The notes under the pieces: model-generated
Told to the model about the DNA's origin: nothing
Databases searched by the model: none
Seen by the model: the letters and a program-made list of their open reading frames with translations, nothing else
Made by a program: the position numbers and the translations under genes
Part shown: positions 1 through 8,009 of the stretch, piece after piece
Layout: each line of letters opens with the position of its first letter
Position numbering within the stretch: position 1 is the stretch's first letter
From: Bryobacterales bacterium
GTDB lineage: Bacteria; Acidobacteriota; Terriglobia; Bryobacterales; Bryobacteraceae
NCBI GenBank assembly: GCA_003132865.1
Contig: PKYZ01000268.1
Location: forward strand, 278 to 15,385
DNA length: 15,108 bases
Direction: 5' to 3'

Positions 1-1075
1 GCCCTATTTCCTGCAATGGAGCTTGGCGCTAGAGCAGCAGCTTGGTAACACCGGCAGCCTGCGCGTGCAGTACGTCGGAACGCGCGCCGTCCAGTTGCCC
101 TATCAAGTGCAGGTCAATGGATATCAGACGGTCTGTAACGGATGCTTCGCCCCGTTCCCCTATGGCCAGCCCCAAGACCCGCGCTTCGGAGCAGTGACGC
201 AGCTTGAAACAGGAGCGAACAGCCACTACAACGGACTGCAGTTGACGGGCGCGAAACGCGTGGGACACGGCCTGCAACTGAATGCGAATTACACCTTCAG
301 CCATTGCCTGGACACCATTTCAAATGGAGGCTTTCTCTCGTTTTCATCGGCCGGTATTCTTTCTCCCTTGCCCGGCGACCTGGGCCGCCAGTATGGAGAT
401 TGCGATTACGACATCCGGCACAACTTCAATGCGTCATATGTCTACGAATTGCCATTCCGTGCGAACACGCGTTGGTTGAATCACGCAGTAGGCGGATGGC
501 AAGTTTCCGGAACGGCCTTCTTTCACACCGGCGTCCCGTTTACCGCGCTCAGCGCACCCTACACGGCGCACGGCAATGGGATTCTGCAAGGAGGCGGTCC
601 GCAATTTGCGAGTGTGATGACGGGCGTCCCTCTTTACACAACGCAACCCGTCGCGGGAGTTACTCAACCCGGCACGGTCCAGTGGTTAAATCCGAATGCC
701 TTTGTGTCCACGGTCGACCCCAGCACCGGCGCCTGCGCAGGTGGCGACACGCCCGCTCACTGTCAGTTCGGCGACCTGGGACGCAACACTCTGCGCGGCC
801 CATGGTTCACCTGGAGCGATCTTTACCTGACAAAAAAGTTGTCGTTAACCGAACACGTTTCCCTCCGCATTGAAGGCCAATTCTTCAACGTATTCAATCA
901 CCCAAATTTCGCCCTGCCCTCAGTTGTAGCGGGAATCCCCGGCCGCCCCGCAACACAAACCGGTTTCGGAGCGATCAGCCACACCACATCGCCACCCACC
1001 GGACTTCTGGGCGTGGGCCTGGGCGGCGACAATTCCCCGCGCATGATCGCCCTGCGCATGCGCCTGGAATTCTAA
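1..1075 (+). CDS. TonB-dependent receptor, Oar-like, C-terminal part (5' truncated by window)
   Basis: This is the C-terminal part of an outer-membrane TonB-dependent receptor, probably of the acidobacterial Oar-like family. These are beta-barrels that import large ligands across the outer membrane using TonB energy. The frame is open from base 2, before the first possible start (TTG at 23), and the reading P-Y-F-L-Q-W-S-L-A-L-E-Q-Q-L-G matches the barrel segment seen inside such receptors, so the gene begins outside the window. The visible ~357 residues show alternating beta-strand patterns (for example GLQLNANYTFSHC and LSLRIEGQFFNVFNHPNF) and end R-M-R-L-E-F. The terminal aromatic residue is the usual signal for BAM-assisted insertion. 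The plug and carboxypeptidase-regulatory domains lie upstream, outside the window. The ligand cannot be inferred. The gene is on the opposite strand to the second receptor at 5094-7838 and the two are clearly different proteins. Confidence 0.88.
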   Translation, partial: PYFLQWSLALEQQLGNTGSLRVQYVGTRAVQLPYQVQVNGYQTVCNGCFAPFPYGQPQDPRFGAVTQLETGANSHYNGLQLTGAKRVGHGLQLNANYTFSHCLDTISNGGFLSFSSAGILSPLPGDLGRQYGDCDYDIRHNFNASYVYELPFRANTRWLNHAVGGWQVSGTAFFHTGVPFTALSAPYTAHGNGILQGGGPQFASVMTGVPLYTTQPVAGVTQPGTVQWLNPNAFVSTVDPSTGACAGGDTPAHCQFGDLGRNTLRGPWFTWSDLYLTKKLSLTEHVSLRIEGQFFNVFNHPNFALPSVVAGIPGRPATQTGFGAISHTTSPPTGLLGVGLGGDNSPRMIALRMRLEF

Positions 1076-1148
1076 CTCGCTCGCTTGGAGGGTTCCACCT
1101 GAGTTATTGTGTAACCAACGAATCATCCAAGGATGCGTCCATTCGACA

Positions 1149-1604
1149 ATGCTGAACACAACCCTAAGAACTATCGCCGCCCTCGCAGCTCTCGCCTTCC
1201 CGGCTGCCGCCACCCCCAATTTCTCCGGACATTGGAAGCTCAACACCGAGAAAAGTAAACTCGATGAGCCTTATCAGGAAGAGCGAACCATCGATCACAA
1301 AGATCCCCAGCTTACCGTTAGTTCGAAGGCTTCCGTCGACGGCGAGGATGAAGAGAGCACCGTCAAGTACAGAACTGACGGTCAGCGGACCCGCAATATG
1401 ATCGATGGCGATCCACTCTTTACCACCGCCCATTGGGACGGCGATGTTCTGGTATTTGATTCCGAGATCATCAGCGACACGGACACCACCGAACTCCACG
1501 ATCGTTGGACGCTTTCCCCGGACGGGAAGCATCTCACAGTGTCCCGAAAGCAGAAGGTCGGCTACGACGAACGAGAGCTCGTCTACGTCTTCGATTTGGT
1601 CTGA
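1149..1604 (+). CDS. small secreted protein of unknown function
   Basis: A 151-residue protein with a Sec-type signal peptide: a short polar start, a hydrophobic Ala/Leu core at about residues 5-17, and an A-A-A-T-P cleavage region near residues 18-22. The mature part starts with N-F-S-G-H-W-K-L-N, an opening common in secreted acidobacterial proteins thought to form a small lipocalin-like beta-barrel. That fold assignment comes from memory of similar proteins, not from a search. I chose ATG 1149 because the signal peptide starts there; an in-frame TTG at 1107 would add 14 hydrophilic residues before it. No good ribosome binding site precedes ATG 1149; the nearest AAGGA is about 15 nt upstream. 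The body is rich in Asp, Glu and Lys. It sits 73 nt after the receptor stop and about 117 nt before the metal-sensor operator, so it is not clearly tied to either. It could be periplasmic or extracellular. Confidence 0.72.
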   Translation: MLNTTLRTIAALAALAFPAAATPNFSGHWKLNTEKSKLDEPYQEERTIDHKDPQLTVSSKASVDGEDEESTVKYRTDGQRTRNMIDGDPLFTTAHWDGDVLVFDSEIISDTDTTELHDRWTLSPDGKHLTVSRKQKVGYDERELVYVFDLV

Positions 1605-1720
1605 TCGAGACTGATATCGCGAGGTTCCTCATCCACCCGCCTGCCTCCCAATCCCGCCCGCTCACCACGTCGTCCCGCTCGCTCATGATTCAGTAGCAGC
1701 CAGCCGAGCATCTCTATAGC

Positions 1721-1737
1721 ATACTGGGGTACAGTAT
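1721..1737 (+). promoter_or_regulatory. predicted operator of the CsoR/RcnR-family repressor
   Basis: The 17-bp site ATACTGGGGTACAGTAT has perfect 5-bp inverted ends (ATACT/AGTAT) around a G-tract centre. It fits the RcnR-class operator form TACT-(G-rich 7 nt)-AGTA with the same 7-nt spacing; in E. coli the centre is six G and one N. It ends 4 bp before the repressor ATG at 1742. A bound tetramer would cover the promoter -10 region or the transcription start, giving negative autoregulation of the sensor-ATPase operon. A possible -10 (TATAGC, 1715-1720) lies just upstream; TACAGT (1730-1735) within the site would instead give a leaderless mRNA. No convincing -35 box was seen. Confidence 0.7.
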
Positions 1738-1741
1738 TTTC

Positions 1742-2017
1742 ATGTCGCACACCTCTCGAGACAAACAGAAGCTATTGAACCGTATCCGCCGCATCCAGGG
1801 ACAGCTCTACGCCGTCGAAAAGGCGCTCGAAGAAGAAAAGGAATGCTCGCTGGTCCTCCAGACCATCGCTGCCACCCGGGGCGCCATCAATGGCCTAATG
1901 GCCGAGATCCTGGAAGGCCACATCCGTTTCTTGATGTACGCCGAAAACCAACCGCCCAAGCAAAAAGCCGAGTCCACCGAAGAGTTGCTCGACTTCGTAC
2001 GAGCCTACGTGAAATAG
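1742..2017 (+). CDS. CsoR/RcnR/FrmR-family metal- or aldehyde-responsive repressor
   Basis: A 91-residue all-helical DUF156-family repressor. Members are tetramers that bind G-tract operators and release DNA when metal or formaldehyde binds. Family signatures visible are R-I-R-R-I-Q-G-Q (14-21), the Cys35 region K-E-C-S, the A-x-R-G-A-x-N-G-L-M block (44-53), H60 and a C-terminal V-R-A-Y-V-K. The first residues M-S-H-T-x-R-D-K-Q-K-L match E. coli RcnR closely, including its ligand His3. The W-X-Y-Z sensor positions read His3, Cys35, His60 and Leu64. RcnR has His at 64 and FrmR has Glu, so this is neither standard fingerprint and the inducer is uncertain. It is the first gene of a two-gene operon, with its stop 18 nt before the ATPase start, and it has its own operator upstream. 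No clear Shine-Dalgarno precedes the ATG. The family is certain; the inducer is not. Confidence 0.93.
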   Translation: MSHTSRDKQKLLNRIRRIQGQLYAVEKALEEEKECSLVLQTIAATRGAINGLMAEILEGHIRFLMYAENQPPKQKAESTEELLDFVRAYVK

Positions 2018-2035
2018 CCCAAAGGAGCGTTACCC

Positions 2036-4000
2036 ATGCATCCCGCAACAGCTCAGTCACCAACCGAAACCATTCCGGCGCGTCCAGCTTTGCCCGCGCA
2101 CGAATCCGAAGAAGGTCACCATTTCGAATGGATTGAATATGCTCGCGTCGCACTGGTCGGGATCGCCGCGGCAGTTGCCTGGACCCGCGCCGTCCCGCAG
2201 TTCCATGGATTCGATTTCATCGCGCTGGCCGCGGCCCTGATCGGCGGCTATCCGGTCTTCGAAGAGGCCATTTCGAACTTGCTGGCACGCCGCATGACCA
2301 TGGAACTCTCCATGACCATCGCGCTCGTATCGGCTCTGGCGATCGGTGAAGTGTTCACGGCGCTGGTGATTGTGTTCTTCGTCCTAATCGCCGAGGTCCT
2401 TGAGGAACTCACGGTCGGCCGCGGTCGCCGCGCAATTCAGGATCTCCTGAATCTCCTGCCCCAGGAGGTGGAACTTCGGCGCCCGGACGGCGTACAATCC
2501 GCCAGTTTGGCCGAGTTGCGCACCGGGGATGTGGTCCTGGTCCGGCCGGGCGGCCTGGTCCCGGTTGATGGCGTGGTTGTGGGTGGCCAATCGTTCATCG
2601 ATCAGGCAACGATTACCGGCGAGTCCATGCCCGTGGAGAAAATTCCAGGCGCCCGTGTCTATGCAGGCACAGTGAATCAGTCCGGAGTGCTCGAAATTCA
2701 GACTGAAACCGTTGGTGGTGACACGGCCTTTGGGAAGATCATTGAGGCGGTTGAACAGGCCGAACGTTTCCGTGCCCCCGTACAGAAGACCGCTGATCGC
2801 CTGGCTGGCTACCTTGTTTACTTTGCCTTGGCTTGTGCCGCGTTGACGTTCATCCTCACGCACAACGCGCGCTCCACGATTTCGGTGGTGATCGTGGCCG
2901 GGGCGTGCGGCATCGCTGCCGGCACGCCGCTGGCCATCCTGGGCGCCATTGGACGCGCAGCCCGTCACGGCACCATCGTGAAGGGCGGATTGTACATGGA
3001 AACCCTCAGCAAGGTGGATACGGTGGTTTTGGATAAGACCGGCACGCTCACGCTCGGAAATCCCGAGGTCGTATCCATCGATCCTTCGGATGGAATCGGG
3101 CGCGAGCGATTGCTGCAAGTTGCCGCGAGCGCGGAGCGGTATTCTGAACACCCTTTGGCGCGAGCCGTCTTGACGGCGGCGAACCGGGCAGCCCTTGGAC
3201 TGGCAGATCCGGAACGGTTTTCATACACGCCCGGCAAAGGCATTTCTTGCCGTGTGGACGGAGAGGACACGGTCGTCGGAACGAGGGCATTTCTGCTGGA
3301 GCATGGCGTAAAGATCTCCGCACCTGTGATGGACCACGATTCTTCCAGCGAAATACTGGTAGCTCACAGCGGCGTTCATTTGGGGAGCCTGAGAATAGCA
3401 GATGTTCTGAGGCCTGAAGCGGTGGAGGCCGTGCGGGCGCTCCGGGAGATGTCCATCCGAACGGTTCTTCTCACCGGGGATACGGCCTCAATTGGCCGGG
3501 CCATCGGACAGAAGCTTCAAGTGGACGAGGTGGAGGCGGAACTTCTCCCCCGGCAGAAGCTGGATCGTGTTAGAAGTCTTCGCAGCACGGGGAAAACGGT
3601 CGCGATGGTCGGAGACGGGATCAATGATGCGCCAGCGCTGATGGAGGCCAACGTCGGAATAGCGATGGGTTCCGGCACCGAGATCGCACGCGAAAGCGCC
3701 AACGTCCTGCTGCTCGGCAACGACCTCCTGAAGGTGGTCGAGGTGATCAAGATCGCGCGCCGCTGCCACCGCATCATTATGACTAATTTCGCCGGGACCC
3801 TGAGTGTCGATGCAGCGGGAGTCGCGCTCGCGGCGTTCGGATATTTGAACCCCGTGCTCGCGGCGTTGATCCACGTGACCTCGGAGATGGTATTCATTCT
3901 CAATTCCGCCCGTTTGCTCTCGCGCTCGTCGAAAGCGACACGGCCAGCCCCTCTCGACGAAGGGATGGGGACGCCCGCCACCGGACAGACGGCGGCCTGA
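2036..4000 (+). CDS. P1B-like heavy-metal P-type ATPase with a non-canonical GAC motif
   Basis: A 654-residue cation-translocating P-type ATPase of the inner membrane, probably a metal exporter. Visible core motifs are T-G-E-S at 194-197 (actuator), D-K-T-G-T-L-T with phosphorylated Asp333, S-E-H-P-L (His372/Pro373, the P1B nucleotide-domain mark) and G-D-G-I-N-D-A-P at 526-533. Membrane segments lie near residues 36-52, 58-76, 90-130, 253-300 and 575-622. There is no N-terminal HMA or CxxC domain, only a short His/Glu-containing tail. In the sixth membrane helix the usual CPC (or SPC/TPC) triplet is Gly289-Ala290-Cys291, followed by G-I-A-A-G-T-P-L. The last helix carries H-V-T-S-E (613-617), unlike the Cu, Zn or Co subtype motifs. 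The ATG at 2036 has AAAGGAG 8 nt upstream. It is co-transcribed with the repressor, which suggests inducible metal efflux. The substrate cannot be named from sequence. Confidence 0.95.
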   Translation: MHPATAQSPTETIPARPALPAHESEEGHHFEWIEYARVALVGIAAAVAWTRAVPQFHGFDFIALAAALIGGYPVFEEAISNLLARRMTMELSMTIALVSALAIGEVFTALVIVFFVLIAEVLEELTVGRGRRAIQDLLNLLPQEVELRRPDGVQSASLAELRTGDVVLVRPGGLVPVDGVVVGGQSFIDQATITGESMPVEKIPGARVYAGTVNQSGVLEIQTETVGGDTAFGKIIEAVEQAERFRAPVQKTADRLAGYLVYFALACAALTFILTHNARSTISVVIVAGACGIAAGTPLAILGAIGRAARHGTIVKGGLYMETLSKVDTVVLDKTGTLTLGNPEVVSIDPSDGIGRERLLQVAASAERYSEHPLARAVLTAANRAALGLADPERFSYTPGKGISCRVDGEDTVVGTRAFLLEHGVKISAPVMDHDSSSEILVAHSGVHLGSLRIADVLRPEAVEAVRALREMSIRTVLLTGDTASIGRAIGQKLQVDEVEAELLPRQKLDRVRSLRSTGKTVAMVGDGINDAPALMEANVGIAMGSGTEIARESANVLLLGNDLLKVVEVIKIARRCHRIIMTNFAGTLSVDAAGVALAAFGYLNPVLAALIHVTSEMVFILNSARLLSRSSKATRPAPLDEGMGTPATGQTAA

Positions 4001-4072
4001 GACCGCGCCTCACGGCAGAGCCGCGCGCCTCAGCAGGCGGTCGTCTGTCACATAAGTGGGTGTCCACCGTAA

Positions 4073-4230
4073 GGAGACCTTGAATATTTGGAATTCGGCA
4101 AGCGTATGTCTGCCGCGCACATTCTGGGCGGAGTGATCGGGCTGGAGCGCCAGCGGCGGCACAGCATGACTAGGCTCAGAACGAACGGCTGGTCGCCATT
4201 GGCTCCGCGATGTTCGCCATGATGGCCTGA
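4073..4230 (+). pseudogene. truncated, frameshifted MgtC/SapB-family remnant
   Basis: From 4073 the frame reads G-D-L-E-Y-L-E-F-G-K-R-M-S-A-A-H-I-L-G-G-V-I-G-L-E-R-Q-R-R, then L-R-T-N-G. This matches the start of MgtC/SapB membrane proteins (family pattern L-L-G-x-x-I-G-L-E-R-E-R-R ... L-R-T). At about 4189 the reading must shift by one base to continue L-V-A-I-G-S-A-M-F-A-M-M-A, the next family block, which ends at TGA 4228-4230. The rest of the usual ~150-230-residue protein, including G-x-G-F-L-G-A-G, is missing. A stop at 4070-4072 lies in the first frame and an AAGGAG stretch is at 4071-4076. It follows the ATPase on the same strand and may once have belonged to that operon. The short downstream stretch to 4299 shows only uncertain further remnants. 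Recognition is by pattern, without a search. Confidence 0.6.
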
Positions 4231-4299
4231 TCCCGGGAGAGGGCAGCCAGGGCAGAGTAGGCCGCACCCGAGCCGCCGCCGGACGCCCCCACCGTGCCG

Positions 4300-4896
4300 T
4301 CAATCGGTCAAAAGTGGAAGCGGCTTCTTTCCCACGAATTCGACCACTCCCCGATCGCGGACTGGCCGTTCCTGGCAATCAACGGCTTGCAAGCCGGGAA
4401 CGAGCGACGCGAGTTCATTCTTCCCCAGCGGTTTGAAGTTGCCCCCTGGTAACGCAATCTCGGAACCCCCGTGCACGGCCATCTTGCAGATGAACAGGCC
4501 GCCGGGATTCAAGGCGGAGACGACCTTCGGAAAGAGAGTCCGGTCCAAGTGATAAAACAGGACGATCAGATCGAAGTGTGCACTCTCAAAGTCGTACGTT
4601 GCGGCATCGATTGAAAACAGTTTGATGTTGACGTTGAGCTGAGCGGCGGTTTGACCGAGCTTGCTAATAGCGACCTCGGAAACGTCCACTGCGCTTACCT
4701 GCCACGATCTCTCCGCCAGCCACAACGCATGTCTTCCTAGCCCCGCTGCAAGGTCCAGCGCCGTGCCTGCGTTCGGGAATGCCTGATCCACCAGACGCTC
4801 GTAAGCCGAAATAAAAAACGGGTCTGGCTTGGCTAACGAAGGCAGGCCCTCCTGATACTTGCGATCCCAAATCGCTCTGTTGTCTGTGTCGTCCAT
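4300..4896 (-). CDS. class I SAM-dependent methyltransferase (TehB-like)
   Basis: A 198-residue Rossmann-fold methyltransferase. Motif I is L-D-L-A-A-G-L-G-R-H (Asp48, Gly52, Gly54), which binds S-adenosylmethionine. Acidic Asp71 in V-S-A-V-D-V-S fits the ribose-binding position at the end of strand 2. The H-F-D-L-I-V-L-F-Y-H-L block matches motif II/post-II, followed by L-N-P-G-G-L-F-I. The W-D-x-K-Y-x-E-G opening and overall size resemble the TehB/small-molecule thiol or metalloid methyltransferase group; the substrate is unknown. The start at 4896 has only a weak GAGAG about 2 nt upstream. The gene runs toward the ATPase/mgtC remnant, with its stop about 70 nt from that remnant's end. It lies 197 nt downstream of the receptor gene on the same strand, so co-transcription is possible but not evident. 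Confidence 0.88.
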   Translation of the reverse strand: MDDTDNRAIWDRKYQEGLPSLAKPDPFFISAYERLVDQAFPNAGTALDLAAGLGRHALWLAERSWQVSAVDVSEVAISKLGQTAAQLNVNIKLFSIDAATYDFESAHFDLIVLFYHLDRTLFPKVVSALNPGGLFICKMAVHGGSEIALPGGNFKPLGKNELASLVPGLQAVDCQERPVRDRGVVEFVGKKPLPLLTD

Positions 4897-5001
4897 CGCT
4901 CTCGCAATTCGGCGGCCAAATCGTAGTTCATCCCGAATCAGGGACCCAGAGTCCGAGTCTCATTCAAGGCCCGGTTTCGGTGTGGGGACGTTTGCGCCTG
5001 T

Positions 5002-5016
5002 GCCTGCGATGCAGGC
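5002..5016. repeat. perfect 6-bp hairpin GCCTGC-gat-GCAGGC
   Basis: A perfect 6-bp inverted repeat with a 3-nt loop in the 197-nt gap between the receptor stop and the methyltransferase start. Lying about 80 nt past the receptor stop it could slow or end transcription, but no T-tract follows on either strand, so a terminator call would be weak. Confidence 0.4.
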
Positions 5017-5093
5017 TCGACGCCATACGTGCTTGAGCGAGCACGCATCCAGCCGGCTCGCCAAAGGAAAATCCGGAAGTACTTCAACGAAAA

Positions 5094-7838
5094 CTAGAAG
5101 TGGAATCCTACCGTAGCCGTCATGGCGCGCGGCGTGACGTAGTGTGTTCCGCTGAAGGTCGAAAGGAAATTGTAGAGCGCGTATTTGTCCGTCAAGTTCA
5201 CCACCGTGAATCGCAAGCTCCACTTGTACCTGTCGCCGTTAAAGAGATTGTCGACACCCACGGCCGCGTCGAAGAGGCTGCGGGGTTGAATGCGCGGCGG
5301 ATTGTGGTCGTCGTTCTCCGTGCCGGGAGCCGGAATCTTCACCAGGCTCGATCCGTACATGGATCCTGGGCACAAACCAGTCGGGCTGATCGGCGTGGTA
5401 GGAGTTGCACGCACGCTTCCGCAATAGAGTCCCGCCTGGAACTGCTGATCCGGTGTCAGATTAGATACATCCACCTCGCTGTCAGTCCCATTCGGCCCAT
5501 TGTTGCAATTGCCTCCGATGCAAGGCACGGGGCCGGCCACCAGGCCCCTGTCGTACCGCCAGTTGAACCCGAACCAGGGCCCTTTCTTCCAGGGCTGGTA
5601 TTGCAGGTGAGTGGTTTGGTTGAAATTCTCATCGTGATCGATGCGGAATACCGCGGTTGATCCCACCGATGTTGGCGTGGTGCCGATCCCGCTCACCTGC
5701 GGTCCGAAGAAACGCGCCGCCACCGACGAGAAAACCGTAAAGGCCGTAAACCCGTGGAAGTTCGGCACGCTAATGCGCGCCGCATAGCCGGGTATCTTCG
5801 AACTGGCCCATTCAATCGGATAGGTAACCGGAGTGTTGCCAAACACGCTGAAGTCATAAGCCCGGGTCGTGTATTTCCAGATATACTCGCCATCCACCAC
5901 CACCCACTTTCCAAACGCTTGCTCAAGCCCGGCGTGATATTCGTTGCGCGTGCTGGGGCGCAGAGGAGCCGTTAGACAGGGATAGCCTTGAATAGCAGTG
6001 GAGATGGCGTTGACAACCGGATCGTTACATCCATTGCTGGCCAAGACCAGGTTCTCGTTGAACGGAGTTTCCATCGTGCGGGCGTAAGAGAACCGCAACA
6101 CGGTGCTCGTCCGTTTGAAGTTGTAAGCAGCTCCCAGGCGGGGCTCCGCCTGGCTGGCGGTGCTAATTCCGTAGTACAGGTCGCCGCGGAGTCCAAGGTT
6201 GAGAGTCAAGTGTTTCAGCGTAATCGAATCCTGAATGTAGAGCGCCGTTTCTTTGATGTCGGCATGGCCTAGATAGTTGTAAAACCCAACGCCGGGTCCG
6301 GGTCGTGTCAGGTCATACGCGGCCAGCAAAGGAACAAATCCGCTATTCTGCTGCAGACTTCCCGTGCATTGGGAAGGATTCGTAACCGCCGGGTTCGTGT
6401 CCGCGCTTCCGTCGGCATTCAAACACGGCGGGTTTAAACCGGGGTCCACGATGCCGAAGGTGTCGTTCTCGGTGAGGAATGTATGCTGAAACACCACGCC
6501 CGCTTTCAGATTGTGAATGCCCTTCACGTAAGACAAGCTGGCGCGAACCCCGGCATTGGTCAGCCGGCGGCTTTGACCGATGCTGGTCGACTGGAGATCG
6601 GGAGCGAAGTCGGCGTAGGGGTCACGGCTCGGATAATAGTTGAATTGATCCTGTCGAACGTAGCCGCCGAACGTCAGCACGGTAGTGGGGCTCAGCAAAC
6701 GGGTCCATGTGGGGGCGATGTTGAAAGTCCTGATTTTCGAGCGCTGATCCGCCGATCCTACCGGCTGCCCGTCAGGCCCCAGACCTCCATTGTCGACCAC
6801 CAGTCCGGACCAGGCCGACGCGGTTTGGGTATCGTAGGAATTCGGCGTCTGGAACCACGACCGCGTAAACCCGAGGTTTAAATTGAGGCTGTCCGGTTGG
6901 GAAGGCTTGAAGTCTATGCGGTCGAAGAAGTTCTCTTCGTTGCCATGATCGTGCAGTGTCTGGTGTTCCGGGCCATCCAGGAATCGGCCCGTATTCAGAC
7001 CGTTCGCCGAAATGAAGTTGCCCCAGTTCTTGCCGCCATACGCGAGATCGAATCCCGCGTTGGCGCTGCCGAAGGTGCCATAGGATGTCGTCACGCTTCC
7101 ATGCGGCTCGGTGTTGTCGAGTCCCGACCTGGTAGTGGCCACAATCACCAGACTGGTTTTGCCGCCATATTCGGCCGGGGGAGCGCCCTGTATCACTTCC
7201 AGCGACTCGACTGCATCGACGGGAAGCTGATTGGAGAAGACCTTGCTCTGCTGGTCGGTAATCGGCTGGCCGTCGACCGAGAATGAGTTCGAGGCGTGAT
7301 CCCCGAATCCATGAAACAGGCCGTTCGAATCGGCGCTGATTCCCGGCGCGGCCATGGTGACGAGGGAACTCAGTGAGGAAGACTGGCTCTCAAGCGGCAG
7401 CCTGTCGAACAGGCCGCGATCGACGTCGGTATGGCTAATGGGCGTATTCTCGACCAAATCCGCGCCGGCTTCCACGGTGACCGTCTGCGTCTCCTTGCCG
7501 AGGGCCAAGCTGATCTTCAGCTCCATGGGCACGGCCGACCGTACGTTTATGTCCTCGGCGGCGACCTGAAACCCGCTGGCCGTAGCCGCCGCGGACAAAT
7601 GGTAGTTATTGTACGGAAGGTTATCGAACTCGAACTTGCCTTGGCTATCGGTCACGGTGCTGCGGCTGTAGTGCGAAACCGGGTTCTCAATCGTGACGGC
7701 AGCGCCGGCGACGACGGCGCCCGAAGGATCCAGGACCGATCCGTGAACCATCCCGCTACTCGATTGAGCAAAGCTGGAGAGCGCGCAACCAAGGGATAGC
7801 GCAAAGCAGACTAATTCAACCGAAGCGAACCTCTTCAT
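5094..7838 (-). CDS. TonB-dependent receptor with carboxypeptidase-regulatory domain (Oar-like)
   Basis: A complete 914-residue outer-membrane receptor. A signal peptide covers residues 1-24 (cleavage after S-S-F-A). A carboxypeptidase-regulatory beta-sandwich follows at about 28-112 (V-H-G-S-V-L-D-P-S-G-A-V-V-A-G-A-A-V-T, then D-S-Q-G-K-F-E-F-D-N-L-P). The segment E-T-Q-T-V-T-V-E-A at about 116-124 fits a TonB-box region. The plug spans about 130-245, including F-S-V-D-G-Q-P-I and V-E-S-L-E-V-I-Q-G-A-P-P-A-E-Y-G-G. A long beta-barrel then ends in V-G-F-H-F, with the terminal aromatic residue needed for outer-membrane insertion. It is somewhat shorter than the ~1000-1200 residues common in this family. 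The ATG at 7838 has only a weak GAG-type ribosome site. Acidobacterial relatives are usually linked to uptake of plant- or polymer-derived compounds, but nothing here identifies a ligand. No adjacent hydrolase or SusD-like partner is present. Confidence 0.94.
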   Translation of the reverse strand: MKRFASVELVCFALSLGCALSSFAQSSSGMVHGSVLDPSGAVVAGAAVTIENPVSHYSRSTVTDSQGKFEFDNLPYNNYHLSAAATASGFQVAAEDINVRSAVPMELKISLALGKETQTVTVEAGADLVENTPISHTDVDRGLFDRLPLESQSSSLSSLVTMAAPGISADSNGLFHGFGDHASNSFSVDGQPITDQQSKVFSNQLPVDAVESLEVIQGAPPAEYGGKTSLVIVATTRSGLDNTEPHGSVTTSYGTFGSANAGFDLAYGGKNWGNFISANGLNTGRFLDGPEHQTLHDHGNEENFFDRIDFKPSQPDSLNLNLGFTRSWFQTPNSYDTQTASAWSGLVVDNGGLGPDGQPVGSADQRSKIRTFNIAPTWTRLLSPTTVLTFGGYVRQDQFNYYPSRDPYADFAPDLQSTSIGQSRRLTNAGVRASLSYVKGIHNLKAGVVFQHTFLTENDTFGIVDPGLNPPCLNADGSADTNPAVTNPSQCTGSLQQNSGFVPLLAAYDLTRPGPGVGFYNYLGHADIKETALYIQDSITLKHLTLNLGLRGDLYYGISTASQAEPRLGAAYNFKRTSTVLRFSYARTMETPFNENLVLASNGCNDPVVNAISTAIQGYPCLTAPLRPSTRNEYHAGLEQAFGKWVVVDGEYIWKYTTRAYDFSVFGNTPVTYPIEWASSKIPGYAARISVPNFHGFTAFTVFSSVAARFFGPQVSGIGTTPTSVGSTAVFRIDHDENFNQTTHLQYQPWKKGPWFGFNWRYDRGLVAGPVPCIGGNCNNGPNGTDSEVDVSNLTPDQQFQAGLYCGSVRATPTTPISPTGLCPGSMYGSSLVKIPAPGTENDDHNPPRIQPRSLFDAAVGVDNLFNGDRYKWSLRFTVVNLTDKYALYNFLSTFSGTHYVTPRAMTATVGFHF

Positions 7839-8009
7839 ATTACTCGATCATCGTAGGCCGGAGTAGCGTGATGCTAGCACAATCTGACCGATGGGCTGGT
7901 GCGAACCGTGAATGAACTGGTTTTGGCGATAAGCGGACAGCGTGTGTGGCGCACCTCCTCAACGCGTCCGCACCCTTCAGAAAGCATGGCCCAACTTGTT
8001 GATTCCATT

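Noticed and set aside
2384..3151. Minus-strand open frame of 255 codons opposite the ATPase
   Set aside because: It lies wholly inside a gene with all catalytic motifs on the other strand, and its own product has no recognisable fold.
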